Shown: piece by piece, positions 44,031-53,926 of the stretch
Position numbering within the stretch: the first letter of the stretch is position 1
Layout of the letters: every line of letters begins with the position of its first letter
The notes under the pieces: generated by a model
Told to the model about the DNA's origin: nothing
What the model saw: the letters and a program-made list of their open reading frames with translations, nothing else
The model's database searches: none
Source: Rheinheimera sp. MMS21-TC3
Lineage (GTDB): Bacteria; Pseudomonadota; Gammaproteobacteria; Enterobacterales; Alteromonadaceae
NCBI RefSeq assembly: GCF_032229285.1
Contig: NZ_CP135084.1
Coordinates: forward strand, 1,426,001-1,490,000
Direction: 5' to 3'
DNA length: 64,000 bases
Made by a program: the position numbers and the translations under genes

Positions 44031-45500
44031 TTAAAACCGATAATTAGCTTGTACAGCCAACACTTGGGCTTTATTGCTATAATCACCGGTTAAATTACTG
44101 CGGTAAAGCGGTTGCTCTTGAACGTTATATTCATGCTCATCAATACTCACATCACCGGTAAATAAATAGCCATAGGCAAAATCTAAGCTAATTTTTTCGC
44201 TAACTACCCAGTTAGCGCCAACAGTTAACCAAGTTCTATGATCAGTAGGAATACGGGCGGTTTTTTGCGCTTGTGGGATAGGGTTTTCATCATAAGCAAT
44301 ACCAGCCTTTAAGGTTAATTCTGGTTGCACAATATAAGTTGCGCCTAAAGCATAAGACCAAGAGTTTTGCCATTTTTCTGGGATATAGCCAATGTAACCA
44401 GGCGCGTTTAAGTTTGGCGGTAATTGGGTATTGTTAGAGATACTGGGATTTACATCGTTACTAACAATATCAATGCTTTGAAACTTACTCCACTGGGTCC
44501 AAGCTGCAGTAAACTGCAACGAAAAGGCAGTAGTAAACTGCTGGTCAATGCTAAGCGCGGCTGACGCGGGCGTGGTTAAGGAGAGCTTACTGGCTTCAGT
44601 TAAAAGATTGTTTGATGCCAGTTTACCGGTAGAGAGGTCAATAGCCGGTAATTGCGGTGCGACTACAATAAAGTTTGGATTACCTACTACGTTAGCACCG
44701 GTAATAGGGGTGTTGGTGATGGTTGAATCGCCTTTTAAGGTATAACGAACCTGTGAATGATAACTTAGCGCTAAGCGAGTACCAGCTATAGGTTCACCAT
44801 GAATACCTAAGGAGTAACCAAAAGCGATATCATCTCCTGTTACTTCATACTGGCTGTGGCAATAGGCATCATTGTAGACAGGGGCGCCAAATATAGTGTT
44901 AATTGCTGTTTCGCCTAGTTCGCATAAGCCTGTATGATCTTTATATTTAGATAAAGTCCCCGCGATTCGGTTTACTGAAATTGCAGCGCCAATAGACCAT
45001 TGCTCATTTAATTTATAGCCAATAGCAGGTTGTAAGCTTAATACTTGAATAGCCGTTTCATCGGCAAAGTAACGGCCCACAAATTCATTGTCATAATCTG
45101 ATGATAAGCCAAAAGGTACATAAAAGCCTATGCCCCAACTTAGTTGCTCAGAGTAATGATCTGCATAGAATAAAAATGGTACGGCTTCGGTTAAATTATT
45201 TTGTCCATAATCGTCACCTTGAACAGCCTGACCATTAGCGCTTTTAGCTTGCATGTTCTGATAATTAGTTTTGGCATCAATAAGACTTACACCACCTGAA
45301 AATTGGCTGCCAGCTAATTGAGTTAAAGCTGCTGGATTTGAGTAAACTAAAGTAGCGTCAGTGATCTGTGCACCACGACCAGCATAACCATTGCCCATGC
45401 TACTGACAGATTGTTCAAATAACTTATAGCCTTCAGCTTGGATCTGAAAACTTGAAATAGCAGCGAATACAGCAACGGCGATGCCTGTTTTTCTAAACAT
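44031..45500 (-). CDS. fadL: Long-chain fatty acid outer-membrane transporter FadL
   Basis: Outer-membrane beta-barrel of 489 residues with a signal peptide (about residues 1-22, ending QIQAEG). The N-terminal hatch motif is present: EQSVSSMGNGYAGRGA with NPAALTQL, typical of FadL proteins. It ends in a terminal aromatic (NYRF) for barrel assembly. It imports long-chain fatty acids for FadIJ. Upstream is a promoter whose spacer holds a palindrome with the FadR core, so repression by the FadR of this window is expected. The ribosome site AGGA lies 8 bases before the ATG. Confidence 0.95.
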   Translation of the reverse strand: MFRKTGIAVAVFAAISSFQIQAEGYKLFEQSVSSMGNGYAGRGAQITDATLVYSNPAALTQLAGSQFSGGVSLIDAKTNYQNMQAKSANGQAVQGDDYGQNNLTEAVPFLFYADHYSEQLSWGIGFYVPFGLSSDYDNEFVGRYFADETAIQVLSLQPAIGYKLNEQWSIGAAISVNRIAGTLSKYKDHTGLCELGETAINTIFGAPVYNDAYCHSQYEVTGDDIAFGYSLGIHGEPIAGTRLALSYHSQVRYTLKGDSTITNTPITGANVVGNPNFIVVAPQLPAIDLSTGKLASNNLLTEASKLSLTTPASAALSIDQQFTTAFSLQFTAAWTQWSKFQSIDIVSNDVNPSISNNTQLPPNLNAPGYIGYIPEKWQNSWSYALGATYIVQPELTLKAGIAYDENPIPQAQKTARIPTDHRTWLTVGANWVVSEKISLDFAYGYLFTGDVSIDEHEYNVQEQPLYRSNLTGDYSNKAQVLAVQANYRF

Positions 45501-45529
45501 GATAAAAATCCTATTGAAAAAAGTAGTTT

Positions 45530-45558
45530 AGTATATTCAGGTCAGACCTGAGAGTAAA
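45530..45558 (-). promoter_or_regulatory. fadL promoter with FadR-type operator
   Basis: On the minus strand: -35 like TTTACT (45553-45558), 17-base spacer, -10 TATACT (45530-45535). The spacer holds the perfect palindrome TCAGGTC-A-GACCTGA (45537-45551), whose GGTCNGACC centre equals the core of the E. coli FadR consensus (TGGTCNGACCA), with the outermost T/A pair swapped to A/T. An operator between -35 and -10 predicts repression. Confidence 0.65.
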
Positions 45559-45787
45559 CGCTCTAACTCTTGATAAATTGTGCATTGGTCGTGATTTTTA
45601 ATTAATTTGACTAATCTTTAGTTTATTTGACGAAATTATCTGAAATTAATGTGCTAGGTTTCACAGATATTTTATTTAAGTTATTGATTTTAAATGCTAT
45701 ATTGTAAGTTTGAAATACTGGCACAGTGCCTGCTTTATAAGTACAGAGTCTATAGAGAACTGAAATAGTCAATTCAAGGAAGTTTAT

Positions 45788-46846
45788 ATGAAATATTTTG
45801 CCTTAATGATGGCAATTACCCTAAGCAGTGTTTTAATTGCTGGCTGCCAACCTGCAGAGAGTGCTGCTTCAGCGACTAAAGCGGATGAAGTAATGGCTAT
45901 CCCTATCGAAACTAGTTTAAGTCGCAAAGGCGAAATTAGCAGTAGCTACCAAACTACGGCGACACTAGAAACTCGCACTGAAGCGCAAGTTGTCAGTAAA
46001 GCCACCGGAATTGTAAAAACCATTTTAGTTGAAGAAGGCCAGCAAGTTGAAGCCGGCCAGTTATTAGCCACCTTAGATAACGAACGTCAGCAATTTAGTT
46101 TACAAAAAGAACAGGCTGAATTAAGCCGGTTAACTAGTGAGCTAAAACGCATGGAGGAAATGTATCAACGCAAGTTGATTAGTGCCGATAATTTTGAAAA
46201 GTTAAAATGGCAATACGATGCTGTTTTAGCCTCAGTTAACTTAGCTCAGTTAGCCTTAACTGAAACAGAAATTCGCTCACCTATTAAGGGTGTGGTGGCA
46301 AGACGTTATGCAAAAGTGGGCCAGTTAATTAGTCAATATCAGACTGAATCATTATTTCATGTTGTTGCTAATCAGCAACTTGAGGCCATTATTTACTTAC
46401 CTGAGCAACATTTAAGTCAAGCTGAAATTGGCCAAAATGCCATTTTGCATTTTGTCGGTTCTCAGCCAGTGAATGCCAGTTTAGTGCGGATCTCACCGAT
46501 AGTGGATGCAGCCTCAGGTACGGTAAGAGCAGTATTAAAAGTCGATAACAGTCAGTTGCAATTAAAACCGGGCATGTTTGCGCAAGTTCAGTTGCAATTT
46601 GATGTAAAAACAGATGCCTTATTAATCCCAAAACGGGCGCTTATGACAACAGATAATGTAGCTTCTGTATTTGTGGTGTCTGCAGATAACACCGTCAGCC
46701 GTCAAGTTGTTGAGTTAGGCTATCAATCAGATAATACCGTTGAAATTATTGCTGGCTTATCGCTAGAGCAACAAGTGGTTATCGCCGGTCAAGCCGCACT
46801 TAAACCCGATGCACTTGTTAATGTGGTATCTGTCCGTCAGTTTTAA
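45788..46846 (+). CDS. RND efflux periplasmic adaptor lipoprotein
   Basis: Membrane fusion protein of 352 residues. A lipoprotein leader ends in LIAGC, giving a lipid-anchored adaptor. It has the biotinyl-lipoyl halves (ATGIVKTILVEEGQQVEAGQLLATLD and ETEIRSPIKGVVARR), a short helical hairpin of about 60 residues between them, a beta-barrel domain, and a membrane-proximal end. It would link the two RND pumps that follow to an outer-membrane channel. No TolC-type gene is in the window, so the channel is encoded elsewhere. Confidence 0.9.
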   Translation: MKYFALMMAITLSSVLIAGCQPAESAASATKADEVMAIPIETSLSRKGEISSSYQTTATLETRTEAQVVSKATGIVKTILVEEGQQVEAGQLLATLDNERQQFSLQKEQAELSRLTSELKRMEEMYQRKLISADNFEKLKWQYDAVLASVNLAQLALTETEIRSPIKGVVARRYAKVGQLISQYQTESLFHVVANQQLEAIIYLPEQHLSQAEIGQNAILHFVGSQPVNASLVRISPIVDAASGTVRAVLKVDNSQLQLKPGMFAQVQLQFDVKTDALLIPKRALMTTDNVASVFVVSADNTVSRQVVELGYQSDNTVEIIAGLSLEQQVVIAGQAALKPDALVNVVSVRQF

Positions 46847-46916
46847 TGGCTAAATATTCTTCTCATTTAAAAGCTGTAATTAAACACAACAACAATAATA
46901 AATAGGATTTTAAGCC

Positions 46917-49900
46917 ATGAAGCTAGTGGATTTAGCCGTAACAAGACCCGTTACTATATGGATGTTTACGCTTGGTATTTTACTTTTTGGCTTAGTTGCA
47001 GCCGGACGCTTAGCGGTAAACTTATTGCCTGATTTATCTTATCCCTCTTTAACCATCCGCACAGAATTTATTGGTGCTGCGCCGGCTGAAGTTGAACAGT
47101 TGGTCAGTAAACCCATTGAAGAAGCTATTGGCATTGTTAAAGGAGTGCGAAAAGTTCAGTCGGTCTCACGCTCGAGCCGCTCAGATGTGGTAATGGAGTT
47201 TGATTGGGGCACCGATATGAATATAGCGGCGCTTGAGGTGCGAGAAAAGCTGGATGTGTTGTTTTTACCGCTAGAAATAGAAAAACCGTTATTGCTTAGG
47301 TTTAATCCTAACCTTGATCCTATAGTGCGTTTAGCTTTAAGTCGAAAAGATAAGGATCAAGCATTAACAAATTCGCAATTGGTTAGTTTGCGTACTTATG
47401 CTGATGAAGATTTACGCCGAGCCTTAGAATCCTTATCAGGTGTGGCTGCGGTTCGTCCAGATGGTGGCTTAGAGCAAGAAATTCAAATCTTGGTTGATCC
47501 ACATAAACTTAGCCAATTGCAGCTAGATATTAGTCAAATAAGCCAGCGCTTGCGCCACGAGAACTTAAACCAGTCTGGCGGTAGGTTAGAAACCAGTAGT
47601 TTTGATTACTTAGTGCGTACTATTAATCAGTTTAGTAATTTACAGCAGATTAAAGATTTATATGTTGCCGAAGTCGCCAATAGCCCCATTCGTTTATCTG
47701 ATGTTGCTGAAATACGCGATGGCTTTACAGATCGTAAAAGCATTACTTATGTCAATGGTAAAGCGGCCATCGAAGTTGCCTTGTACAAAGAGGGTGATGC
47801 TAATACGGTTCAAGTTGCTAAAACAATCTTAAGTAACTTAAGTAAATTACAGCAGGCTTTACCCGCTGATTATCAACTGGATGTAGTTTATGACCAGTCA
47901 GAGTTTATTAAACAAGCAATAGATGAAGTGAAGTCATCAGCCCTTATTGGTGGCTTACTGGCCATGCTAGTACTGTATTTATTTTTAGGTAATGCTTGGG
48001 CCACGTTAATTATCTCAATTTCAATTCCGTTATCTGTTATTGCCACTTTTAATTTGATGTACGGTCAGGGCATATCCTTAAATATGATGAGCTTAGGCGG
48101 CATTGCTTTAGCCGTTGGTTTATTAGTAGATAACGCTATAGTAGTTTTAGAAAATATTGATCGCCATAAAAAGCTAGGTAAAACAGCCTTTGAAGCTGCC
48201 AAGCTTGGTACTAAAGAAGTGTCTATGGCGATTACTGCTTCTACCTTAACCACAGTGGCAGTGTTTTTTCCTTTAGTCTTTGTTGAAGGCATTGCCGGAC
48301 AATTATTTCGCGATCAAGCCTTAACGGTAACCTTTGCTTTATTAGCCTCTTTAGTTGTTGCTTTAACCTTAATTCCAACCATGGCGGCACGTGAGCGGCA
48401 AGTTAAAGTCAACGCTAATCAAGCTGGCCATGACAGCGAACTCGTAGCAAATAGAAAACCTAGCAAAAAAGCTTGGTACTACTGGCCAACCTTACCGCTT
48501 CGGCTGCTAGGGCAATTATTTAAAATCAGCATTGTGGCTATTATTACTGTTATTACCTTATTAAGCCGTTTGGTCTCTCGCCTTTTTGCTTTACTGTTTA
48601 AGCCCGTTATTGCAGCTGTGCGCTGGTTTTTAAGCCAGTTAGAATTAAAGTATCAGTGGTTTTTGCAGCAGGCATTACAGGCAAAAAGTTTGACTATAGG
48701 TTTAACTTTAATCATAGCCGCCGCTTGTTATAGCTTATTACCGCGCCTTGGTGCTGATGTTATCCCTAATATGAACCAAGGTGAGTTTTATGTTGAAATT
48801 CAGCTACCAGTAGGTAGTGCTATTGAGCAAACCGATAAATTAATGACGCGCTTAGCCTTATTAGCTAAAGAGCAAACTACAGTTGAAAAAACCTATGCTC
48901 AAGCGGGTACAGGTGCTCAAATGACGGTAGACCCAAGCATTGGTGGTAGTCATTGGGGCCGATTAAATGTGGTATTACAGCCTAATACTACCACTGAGCA
49001 GCAACAGCAGTTAATTACATTATTTCGTCAAGAGCTGGCGTTATGGCCTGATGTAAAGGTTAAAATTGATCAGCCGCAATTACTTAGCTTTAGTACGCCT
49101 TTACAAATTGAGTTGTCAGGTTATGAGTTAAGCCAATTAAAGCAAGCGGCCGATGCGCTAGTGATCCGTTTAGCGGCAGAGTCACAATTTACTGATGTAA
49201 AATCTAGCCTAAGACCTGGCCAGCCGGAGATTAGTTTATATTTTAATCATGATCTATTATCGCAACTAGGTTTAAATTCTCACGATATAGCCAAGCGGGT
49301 AGCGGCTTATGTCGGCGGAGAAGTTGCTGGCCAATATTCAATTGATGATCGCAAAGTGGACATTCGGGTGCGCTTAGCTGAGCAATATCGCCAATCGCAA
49401 CAGCAACTGGCGCAGTTAATTATTAACCCTAATAGCAGTAAGCCTTTGCCGCTTTCTGCGGTTGCAGAAATTAAAAGTGAAATTGGCCCCAGCGAAATTA
49501 CCCGCATTGGCCAACAACGTGTTGCCTTAGTTACTGCTAACCTTGCTTATGGTGACATTGAGCAAGCTAGCAAAAATGCTGCGGCTATACTTGCTAAGCA
49601 ACCTTTATCTTATGGTGTTAGCGCTTTTGTAGCGGGGCAAAGCGAAGAGATGGAGCGCGCTTATTCCTCTTTAGTTATGGCGCTATTACTAGCAATATTT
49701 TTAGTTTACTTAGTAATGGCATCACAGTTTGAAAATTTGCTGCAGCCGTTATTAATATTATTTACTGTTCCTTTAGCTGGCGCTGGTGCCATATTAGGCT
49801 TGTGGTTAACCGATACTCGACTATCAGTCATTGTTTTTATCGGCTTAATTATGTTGGCAGGTATAGTGGTTAATAATGCCATAGTACTGATCGATCGGAT

Positions 49901-50189
49901 TAATCAGCTACGAGCCGAAGGCATAGATGTACAGCAAGCTATTATTGCTGCCGGCACTAGTCGATTACGACCGGTATTAATGACAACGTTAACTACTATT
50001 TTAGGCTTATTGCCAATGGTATTAGGCGGTGAAGGTAGTGAGATTAGAGCGCCTATGGCAATAACCGTTATTTTTGGTTTAGCGCTGGCAACGTTATTAA
50101 CCTTAGTCTTTATCCCAGTGTTATATCATTTAGTTAGTCACAATAAACCTAATGCTGTATCCGCTGTAAGTCAGGAGACCTTGCAATGA
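46917..50189 (+). CDS. RND efflux pump subunit 1 (HAE1-like)
   Basis: Inner-membrane proton antiporter of 1090 residues with the AcrB layout: a first helix, two large periplasmic loops and 12 helices. The proton-relay helix 4 segment GIALAVGLLVDNAIVVLENI has its Asp. Between the two halves, roughly residues 495-580, lies an extra segment with two hydrophobic stretches, absent from a minimal RND pump. It is co-transcribed with the adaptor (70 bases) and with the second pump, which overlaps by 4 bases (ATGA). Substrates are unknown; heterodimeric RND pairs such as MdtBC export drugs and bile-like compounds. Confidence 0.9.
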   Translation: MKLVDLAVTRPVTIWMFTLGILLFGLVAAGRLAVNLLPDLSYPSLTIRTEFIGAAPAEVEQLVSKPIEEAIGIVKGVRKVQSVSRSSRSDVVMEFDWGTDMNIAALEVREKLDVLFLPLEIEKPLLLRFNPNLDPIVRLALSRKDKDQALTNSQLVSLRTYADEDLRRALESLSGVAAVRPDGGLEQEIQILVDPHKLSQLQLDISQISQRLRHENLNQSGGRLETSSFDYLVRTINQFSNLQQIKDLYVAEVANSPIRLSDVAEIRDGFTDRKSITYVNGKAAIEVALYKEGDANTVQVAKTILSNLSKLQQALPADYQLDVVYDQSEFIKQAIDEVKSSALIGGLLAMLVLYLFLGNAWATLIISISIPLSVIATFNLMYGQGISLNMMSLGGIALAVGLLVDNAIVVLENIDRHKKLGKTAFEAAKLGTKEVSMAITASTLTTVAVFFPLVFVEGIAGQLFRDQALTVTFALLASLVVALTLIPTMAARERQVKVNANQAGHDSELVANRKPSKKAWYYWPTLPLRLLGQLFKISIVAIITVITLLSRLVSRLFALLFKPVIAAVRWFLSQLELKYQWFLQQALQAKSLTIGLTLIIAAACYSLLPRLGADVIPNMNQGEFYVEIQLPVGSAIEQTDKLMTRLALLAKEQTTVEKTYAQAGTGAQMTVDPSIGGSHWGRLNVVLQPNTTTEQQQQLITLFRQELALWPDVKVKIDQPQLLSFSTPLQIELSGYELSQLKQAADALVIRLAAESQFTDVKSSLRPGQPEISLYFNHDLLSQLGLNSHDIAKRVAAYVGGEVAGQYSIDDRKVDIRVRLAEQYRQSQQQLAQLIINPNSSKPLPLSAVAEIKSEIGPSEITRIGQQRVALVTANLAYGDIEQASKNAAAILAKQPLSYGVSAFVAGQSEEMERAYSSLVMALLLAIFLVYLVMASQFENLLQPLLILFTVPLAGAGAILGLWLTDTRLSVIVFIGLIMLAGIVVNNAIVLIDRINQLRAEGIDVQQAIIAAGTSRLRPVLMTTLTTILGLLPMVLGGEGSEIRAPMAITVIFGLALATLLTLVFIPVLYHLVSHNKPNAVSAVSQETLQ

Positions 50190-53100
50190 AGGAACAACCT
50201 TTAGCCCTGACAAGATTTGCGCTAAACCGGCCTGTTACTACTTGTATGCTGTTTTTATCCATGCTGGTGTTTGGTGTTTTAGCTAGCCGCATGTTGTTAT
50301 TAGAACGATTTCCGGGGATTGATATTCCGCAAATCTTTATCAATGTGCCTTATGCCAATGCAACCCCAGCTGAAATAGAACGCTTAATTACTCGGCCATT
50401 AGAAGAAGCGCTAGCGACAGTAACAGGCATTAAACAAATGCGCTCTTGGTCCAATGAAAATAGCGCTGAAGTGTCGTTAGAGTTTAATTGGGATCAAGAT
50501 ATAAACAGTAAAAGTATTGAAGTACGTGAGCGCTTAGATAGTATTAAACATTTACTGCCCAAAGATGTTGAACGGGTATTAGTGTTTCAATTTAATACCA
50601 ATGATATGCCTATTTTTCAGCTAAGAATTTCTAGCCAACGCGATTTGGCAATGGCATATGATTTGCTGGAGCGTCAAATAAAGCAGCCTTTAGAGCGGGT
50701 TCAGGGCGTATCAAAAGTCGAGCTATATGGCGTGCAAAAGCGCCAAGTCGTGATCCGTTTAAATCCAGATAAAATGCGGGCCTTGAATATTGATGCTGCT
50801 ATGATTGTTCAGGTGCTTAGGCAAAACAACTTTGCGTTAACAGCTGGCGAATTACGTAATGCTGAGCATAGTATTTTGGTAAAACCCATTGGCGAATATA
50901 GCCAACTAAGCCAAATAGCCGCGCTACCTTTACGACCCGGATTAAGCCTGCGTGAAGTTGCAACTGTCGCCTTAGAGTTACCTAAAGTAGAAGATGGTCG
51001 GCATTTAGACCAAACTTATGCCGTTGGCATGAATGTGTATAAAGAGTCTGGCGCTAATTTAGTTGAAGTAGCAAAAGCAGCTTTAGCAGTAGTGGCGACC
51101 GTAGATAAAGATCCGGCTTTTAATGGCATCAGTTTATTTATTATGGATGATATGGCTGAGGGCGTAACAACCTCATTAAAAGATTTATTAATGGCAGGCG
51201 CTATTGGAGCCTTGTTATCATTTTTAGTCTTATATGCCTTTTTACGCCACTTAGGCAGCACTATGGTAGTAGTGTTAGCTGTACCTGTGTCAATTTGTAT
51301 TGCGTTAGGTTTTATGTACTTTCTTGGCTATAGCTTAAATATATTAAGCATGATGGGCTTAATGCTAGCCATAGGTATGTTAGTGGATAATGCTGTAGTA
51401 GTAACTGAAAGCATATTTCGGGAGCGGGCAGTTGGCGGCGATGTTAAAACAGCAACAGCGCGTGGTGTGCGTCGTGTTAGTTTAGCGGTAGTTGCAGGTA
51501 CAGCCACTACCGCTATTGTTTTTTTGCCCAACATTATTGGCCAAAAGATGCAGCTAACCATATTTCTTGAGCATGTGGCTATCGCTATTTGTTTATGTTT
51601 AGCAATTAGTTTATTAATGGCTTTAACCTTGATTCCTTTGCTTAGCACTAAACTGAAGATGCAGTTAAATGCTAATAATAACTCGACCAAACTAGGCCGA
51701 GCTTATCGTAAAGCTTTAACTAAAGTGATGGCTTATCCAAGATGGTCTAGCTTTGTAGCTATAGTTATCTTATTGAGCATAGCTGTACCTATAGCAGCAG
51801 TATCAGGTGGTGAAGATAATAATCAAGATACTAGCCGCATTTATATTAATTATAATATTCAAGGTAACTATGCTTTAGCTGAGGTGGAAGCTGAAGTGGT
51901 TAGCATGGAAAACTACTTATATGCTAATAAAGAAAAATTTGATATAGGATCTGTATATAGCTACTACAGTACAGGCCAAGCTTCGTCTACCCTTATTTTA
52001 AACCAACCTCTTAGCCAACCTTTTGCTGAGTTAAAGCAAGAAATCCGAGAGAACTGGCCAAGTTTAGTTCGCTCTAAACCTACTTTTGGTTGGGGCGGTA
52101 ATGATGGCTTGCAAGTGCACTTATTGGGTCGCTCTACAGAAGTACTAATACGCTTAGCTAAAGATATTGAACCCATCTTAGCCAATATCACTGGCTTAGA
52201 CGATGTAAGCTCTGCAATTACCGATGGCCAACAAGAGTTACAAATTAAGTTGCAACTAGAGCAGCTGCAACGCCATGGCTTAACTGCTCAGCAAGTTGCT
52301 GATGCGGTTTCACTGGCTTTACGTGGTGTTAATTTACGAACATTTCGAAGCGCAGAGCAAGGCGAGTTATTAATGCGAGTGCTTTATGATGAGCGAGTTA
52401 GCACTTCTATGGCTGAATTAGCCGCTTTACCAATTTTAACTAAAGACGCTATTGTGATTAGCCTTAATCAAGTTGCTACCTTATCAATAGTCCCTAGGCT
52501 TGATAGAATTAGTCGCTTTAATCGGCAAACGGGTATTGCCTTTCAAATGAACTTAACTAAAGACGCCACTATGGATAAAGTGCGTGCAGATATTAAGCAA
52601 GTGATGGATCAAGTTGCGCTACCCACTGGCTACACTTGGTCATTTCAGGGCGGGTTTTCCAATCAAGATGAATCGCAACAAGTGATGCTGGTTAATATGT
52701 TACTGGCTGTAGCTATGATCTATCTGGTTATGGCGGCTTTGTTTGAATCTATTTTATTACCCACAGCTGTGATTGGCTCTTTATTGTTTTCGTTAGTAGG
52801 TGTCTATTGGACCTTCTTAATTACCGGCACCAATATGGGCATGATGGGAATGATAGGTATGCTGGTGCTAATGGGAATAGTGGTAAATAACGGTATCGTC
52901 TTGGTGGATAGAATTAACCAAGATAGACAAGCTTTTCCCGAGCAACCATTATTAGAGGTTATTATTACCGCTAGTGAGTCACGTTTACGGCCTATTTTAA
53001 TGACAGTGGCCACAACCATATTAGGCTTGCTGCCATTAGCTTTTGGTGGTACGCAAATTGGTGGTGACGGCCCAAGCTATGCGCCTATGGCTATTGCTAT

Positions 53101-53239
53101 TGTCGGCGGCTTATTATTTTCTACCTTAACCAGTTTAGTGTTGGTGCCTTTAACCTATTGGGGCTTAATTCAACTGAATAGTAAATGGTTAAGCTGGCGC
53201 CAAACGGCGACGCGTTGGGCGAATAAAATATTTATTTAA
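50186..53239 (+). CDS. RND efflux pump subunit 2
   Basis: A 1017-residue RND protein of the same type, without the extra segment of subunit 1. Start LTRFALNRPVTTCMLFLSMLV, porter-domain NATPAEIERLITRPLEEAL, and helix 4 MMGLMLAIGMLVDNAVVVTE with its Asp. ATG overlaps the previous stop by 4 bases, so both subunits are made together. A three-component heterotrimer such as that proposed for MdtBC is inferred. A stem-loop follows at 53258-53284. Confidence 0.9.
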   Translation: MKEQPLALTRFALNRPVTTCMLFLSMLVFGVLASRMLLLERFPGIDIPQIFINVPYANATPAEIERLITRPLEEALATVTGIKQMRSWSNENSAEVSLEFNWDQDINSKSIEVRERLDSIKHLLPKDVERVLVFQFNTNDMPIFQLRISSQRDLAMAYDLLERQIKQPLERVQGVSKVELYGVQKRQVVIRLNPDKMRALNIDAAMIVQVLRQNNFALTAGELRNAEHSILVKPIGEYSQLSQIAALPLRPGLSLREVATVALELPKVEDGRHLDQTYAVGMNVYKESGANLVEVAKAALAVVATVDKDPAFNGISLFIMDDMAEGVTTSLKDLLMAGAIGALLSFLVLYAFLRHLGSTMVVVLAVPVSICIALGFMYFLGYSLNILSMMGLMLAIGMLVDNAVVVTESIFRERAVGGDVKTATARGVRRVSLAVVAGTATTAIVFLPNIIGQKMQLTIFLEHVAIAICLCLAISLLMALTLIPLLSTKLKMQLNANNNSTKLGRAYRKALTKVMAYPRWSSFVAIVILLSIAVPIAAVSGGEDNNQDTSRIYINYNIQGNYALAEVEAEVVSMENYLYANKEKFDIGSVYSYYSTGQASSTLILNQPLSQPFAELKQEIRENWPSLVRSKPTFGWGGNDGLQVHLLGRSTEVLIRLAKDIEPILANITGLDDVSSAITDGQQELQIKLQLEQLQRHGLTAQQVADAVSLALRGVNLRTFRSAEQGELLMRVLYDERVSTSMAELAALPILTKDAIVISLNQVATLSIVPRLDRISRFNRQTGIAFQMNLTKDATMDKVRADIKQVMDQVALPTGYTWSFQGGFSNQDESQQVMLVNMLLAVAMIYLVMAALFESILLPTAVIGSLLFSLVGVYWTFLITGTNMGMMGMIGMLVLMGIVVNNGIVLVDRINQDRQAFPEQPLLEVIITASESRLRPILMTVATTILGLLPLAFGGTQIGGDGPSYAPMAIAIVGGLLFSTLTSLVLVPLTYWGLIQLNSKWLSWRQTATRWANKIFI

Positions 53240-53257
53240 TTGGCTCCGTTAATTATA

Positions 53258-53284
53258 CTAAAGCTGTTTTTGATACAGCTTTAG
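53258..53284 (+). terminator. Stem-loop after the RND operon
   Basis: Perfect 10-bp stem ctaaagctgt/acagctttag with a 7-base loop, 19 bases after the stop. There is no T tail, so the effect on transcription is uncertain. Confidence 0.35.
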
Positions 53285-53341
53285 CAGTTGGCTTTAGTAA
53301 TGCAGCTGAAGTAATGGAATTGCAGTAATGGATGCTAGGTA

Positions 53342-53926
53342 ATGTTAAGTGTAAGCAACCTTGTTAAATACTATGGCCAACAGCCGGTTATTAAAGAGTT
53401 ATCGTTACAGTTTGCTAATAAGCGCAGTTGCATAGTCGGTGCTAATGGTAGTGGCAAAACAACCTTTTTATTTATTTTAGCCGGCTTAATTAAGCCAGAT
53501 TCTGGCCAAGTGTTATGGCAAGGAAAAAAGTTAATTTCGCCGCAGTCGATAACAGCAATAGCATCAGATGCTATTAGGAACCCAAGCTTTTTAACAGTAA
53601 GGAAGTTGTTTTTATTAACCCAAAGCATGTGGCAGCTAGATTTTCCCGATAAGCTAATCGCTGCTTTTGGCTTAACACCACACCTAGATAAGACCCTGGA
53701 TCAATTATCGGCTGGTAATTTAAAAAAGGCGCATCTAATCAATGCCTTTATGCGTAACCCTAGGTTATTGTTACTAGATGAACCTAATATTGCTTTAGAT
53801 GAGAACAGCTCTATGGCCTTATGGCAGGCTATTGATGACTTCTCTGGCGATATTATTGTTGCAAGTAACGAACCGGCCGTTTTTACCGGTAAGGGCTTTA
53901 ATTTGCAGGGTATAAGCGGTGATTAG
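53342..53926 (+). CDS. Small ABC-type ATPase with atypical Q-loop and H-loop
   Basis: A 194-residue nucleotide-binding subunit. Walker A GANGSGKT is at 33-40, a signature LSAGN at 122-126, and Walker B RLLLLDEPN with Glu147, followed by the D-loop ALDE. However, the H-loop His is replaced by Asn176 (IIVASNEP), and the Q-loop position reads IASDAI with no Gln. This is unusual for an active ABC ATPase; the catalytic Glu and P-loop are still there. Its last 8 bases overlap a membrane-protein gene that starts with GTG, so the two form one transporter. Confidence 0.78.
   Translation: MLSVSNLVKYYGQQPVIKELSLQFANKRSCIVGANGSGKTTFLFILAGLIKPDSGQVLWQGKKLISPQSITAIASDAIRNPSFLTVRKLFLLTQSMWQLDFPDKLIAAFGLTPHLDKTLDQLSAGNLKKAHLINAFMRNPRLLLLDEPNIALDENSSMALWQAIDDFSGDIIVASNEPAVFTGKGFNLQGISGD

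Noticed and set aside
51328..51690. Frame of 120 codons opposite RND subunit 2
   Set aside because: Antisense to conserved transmembrane helices; no independent support.
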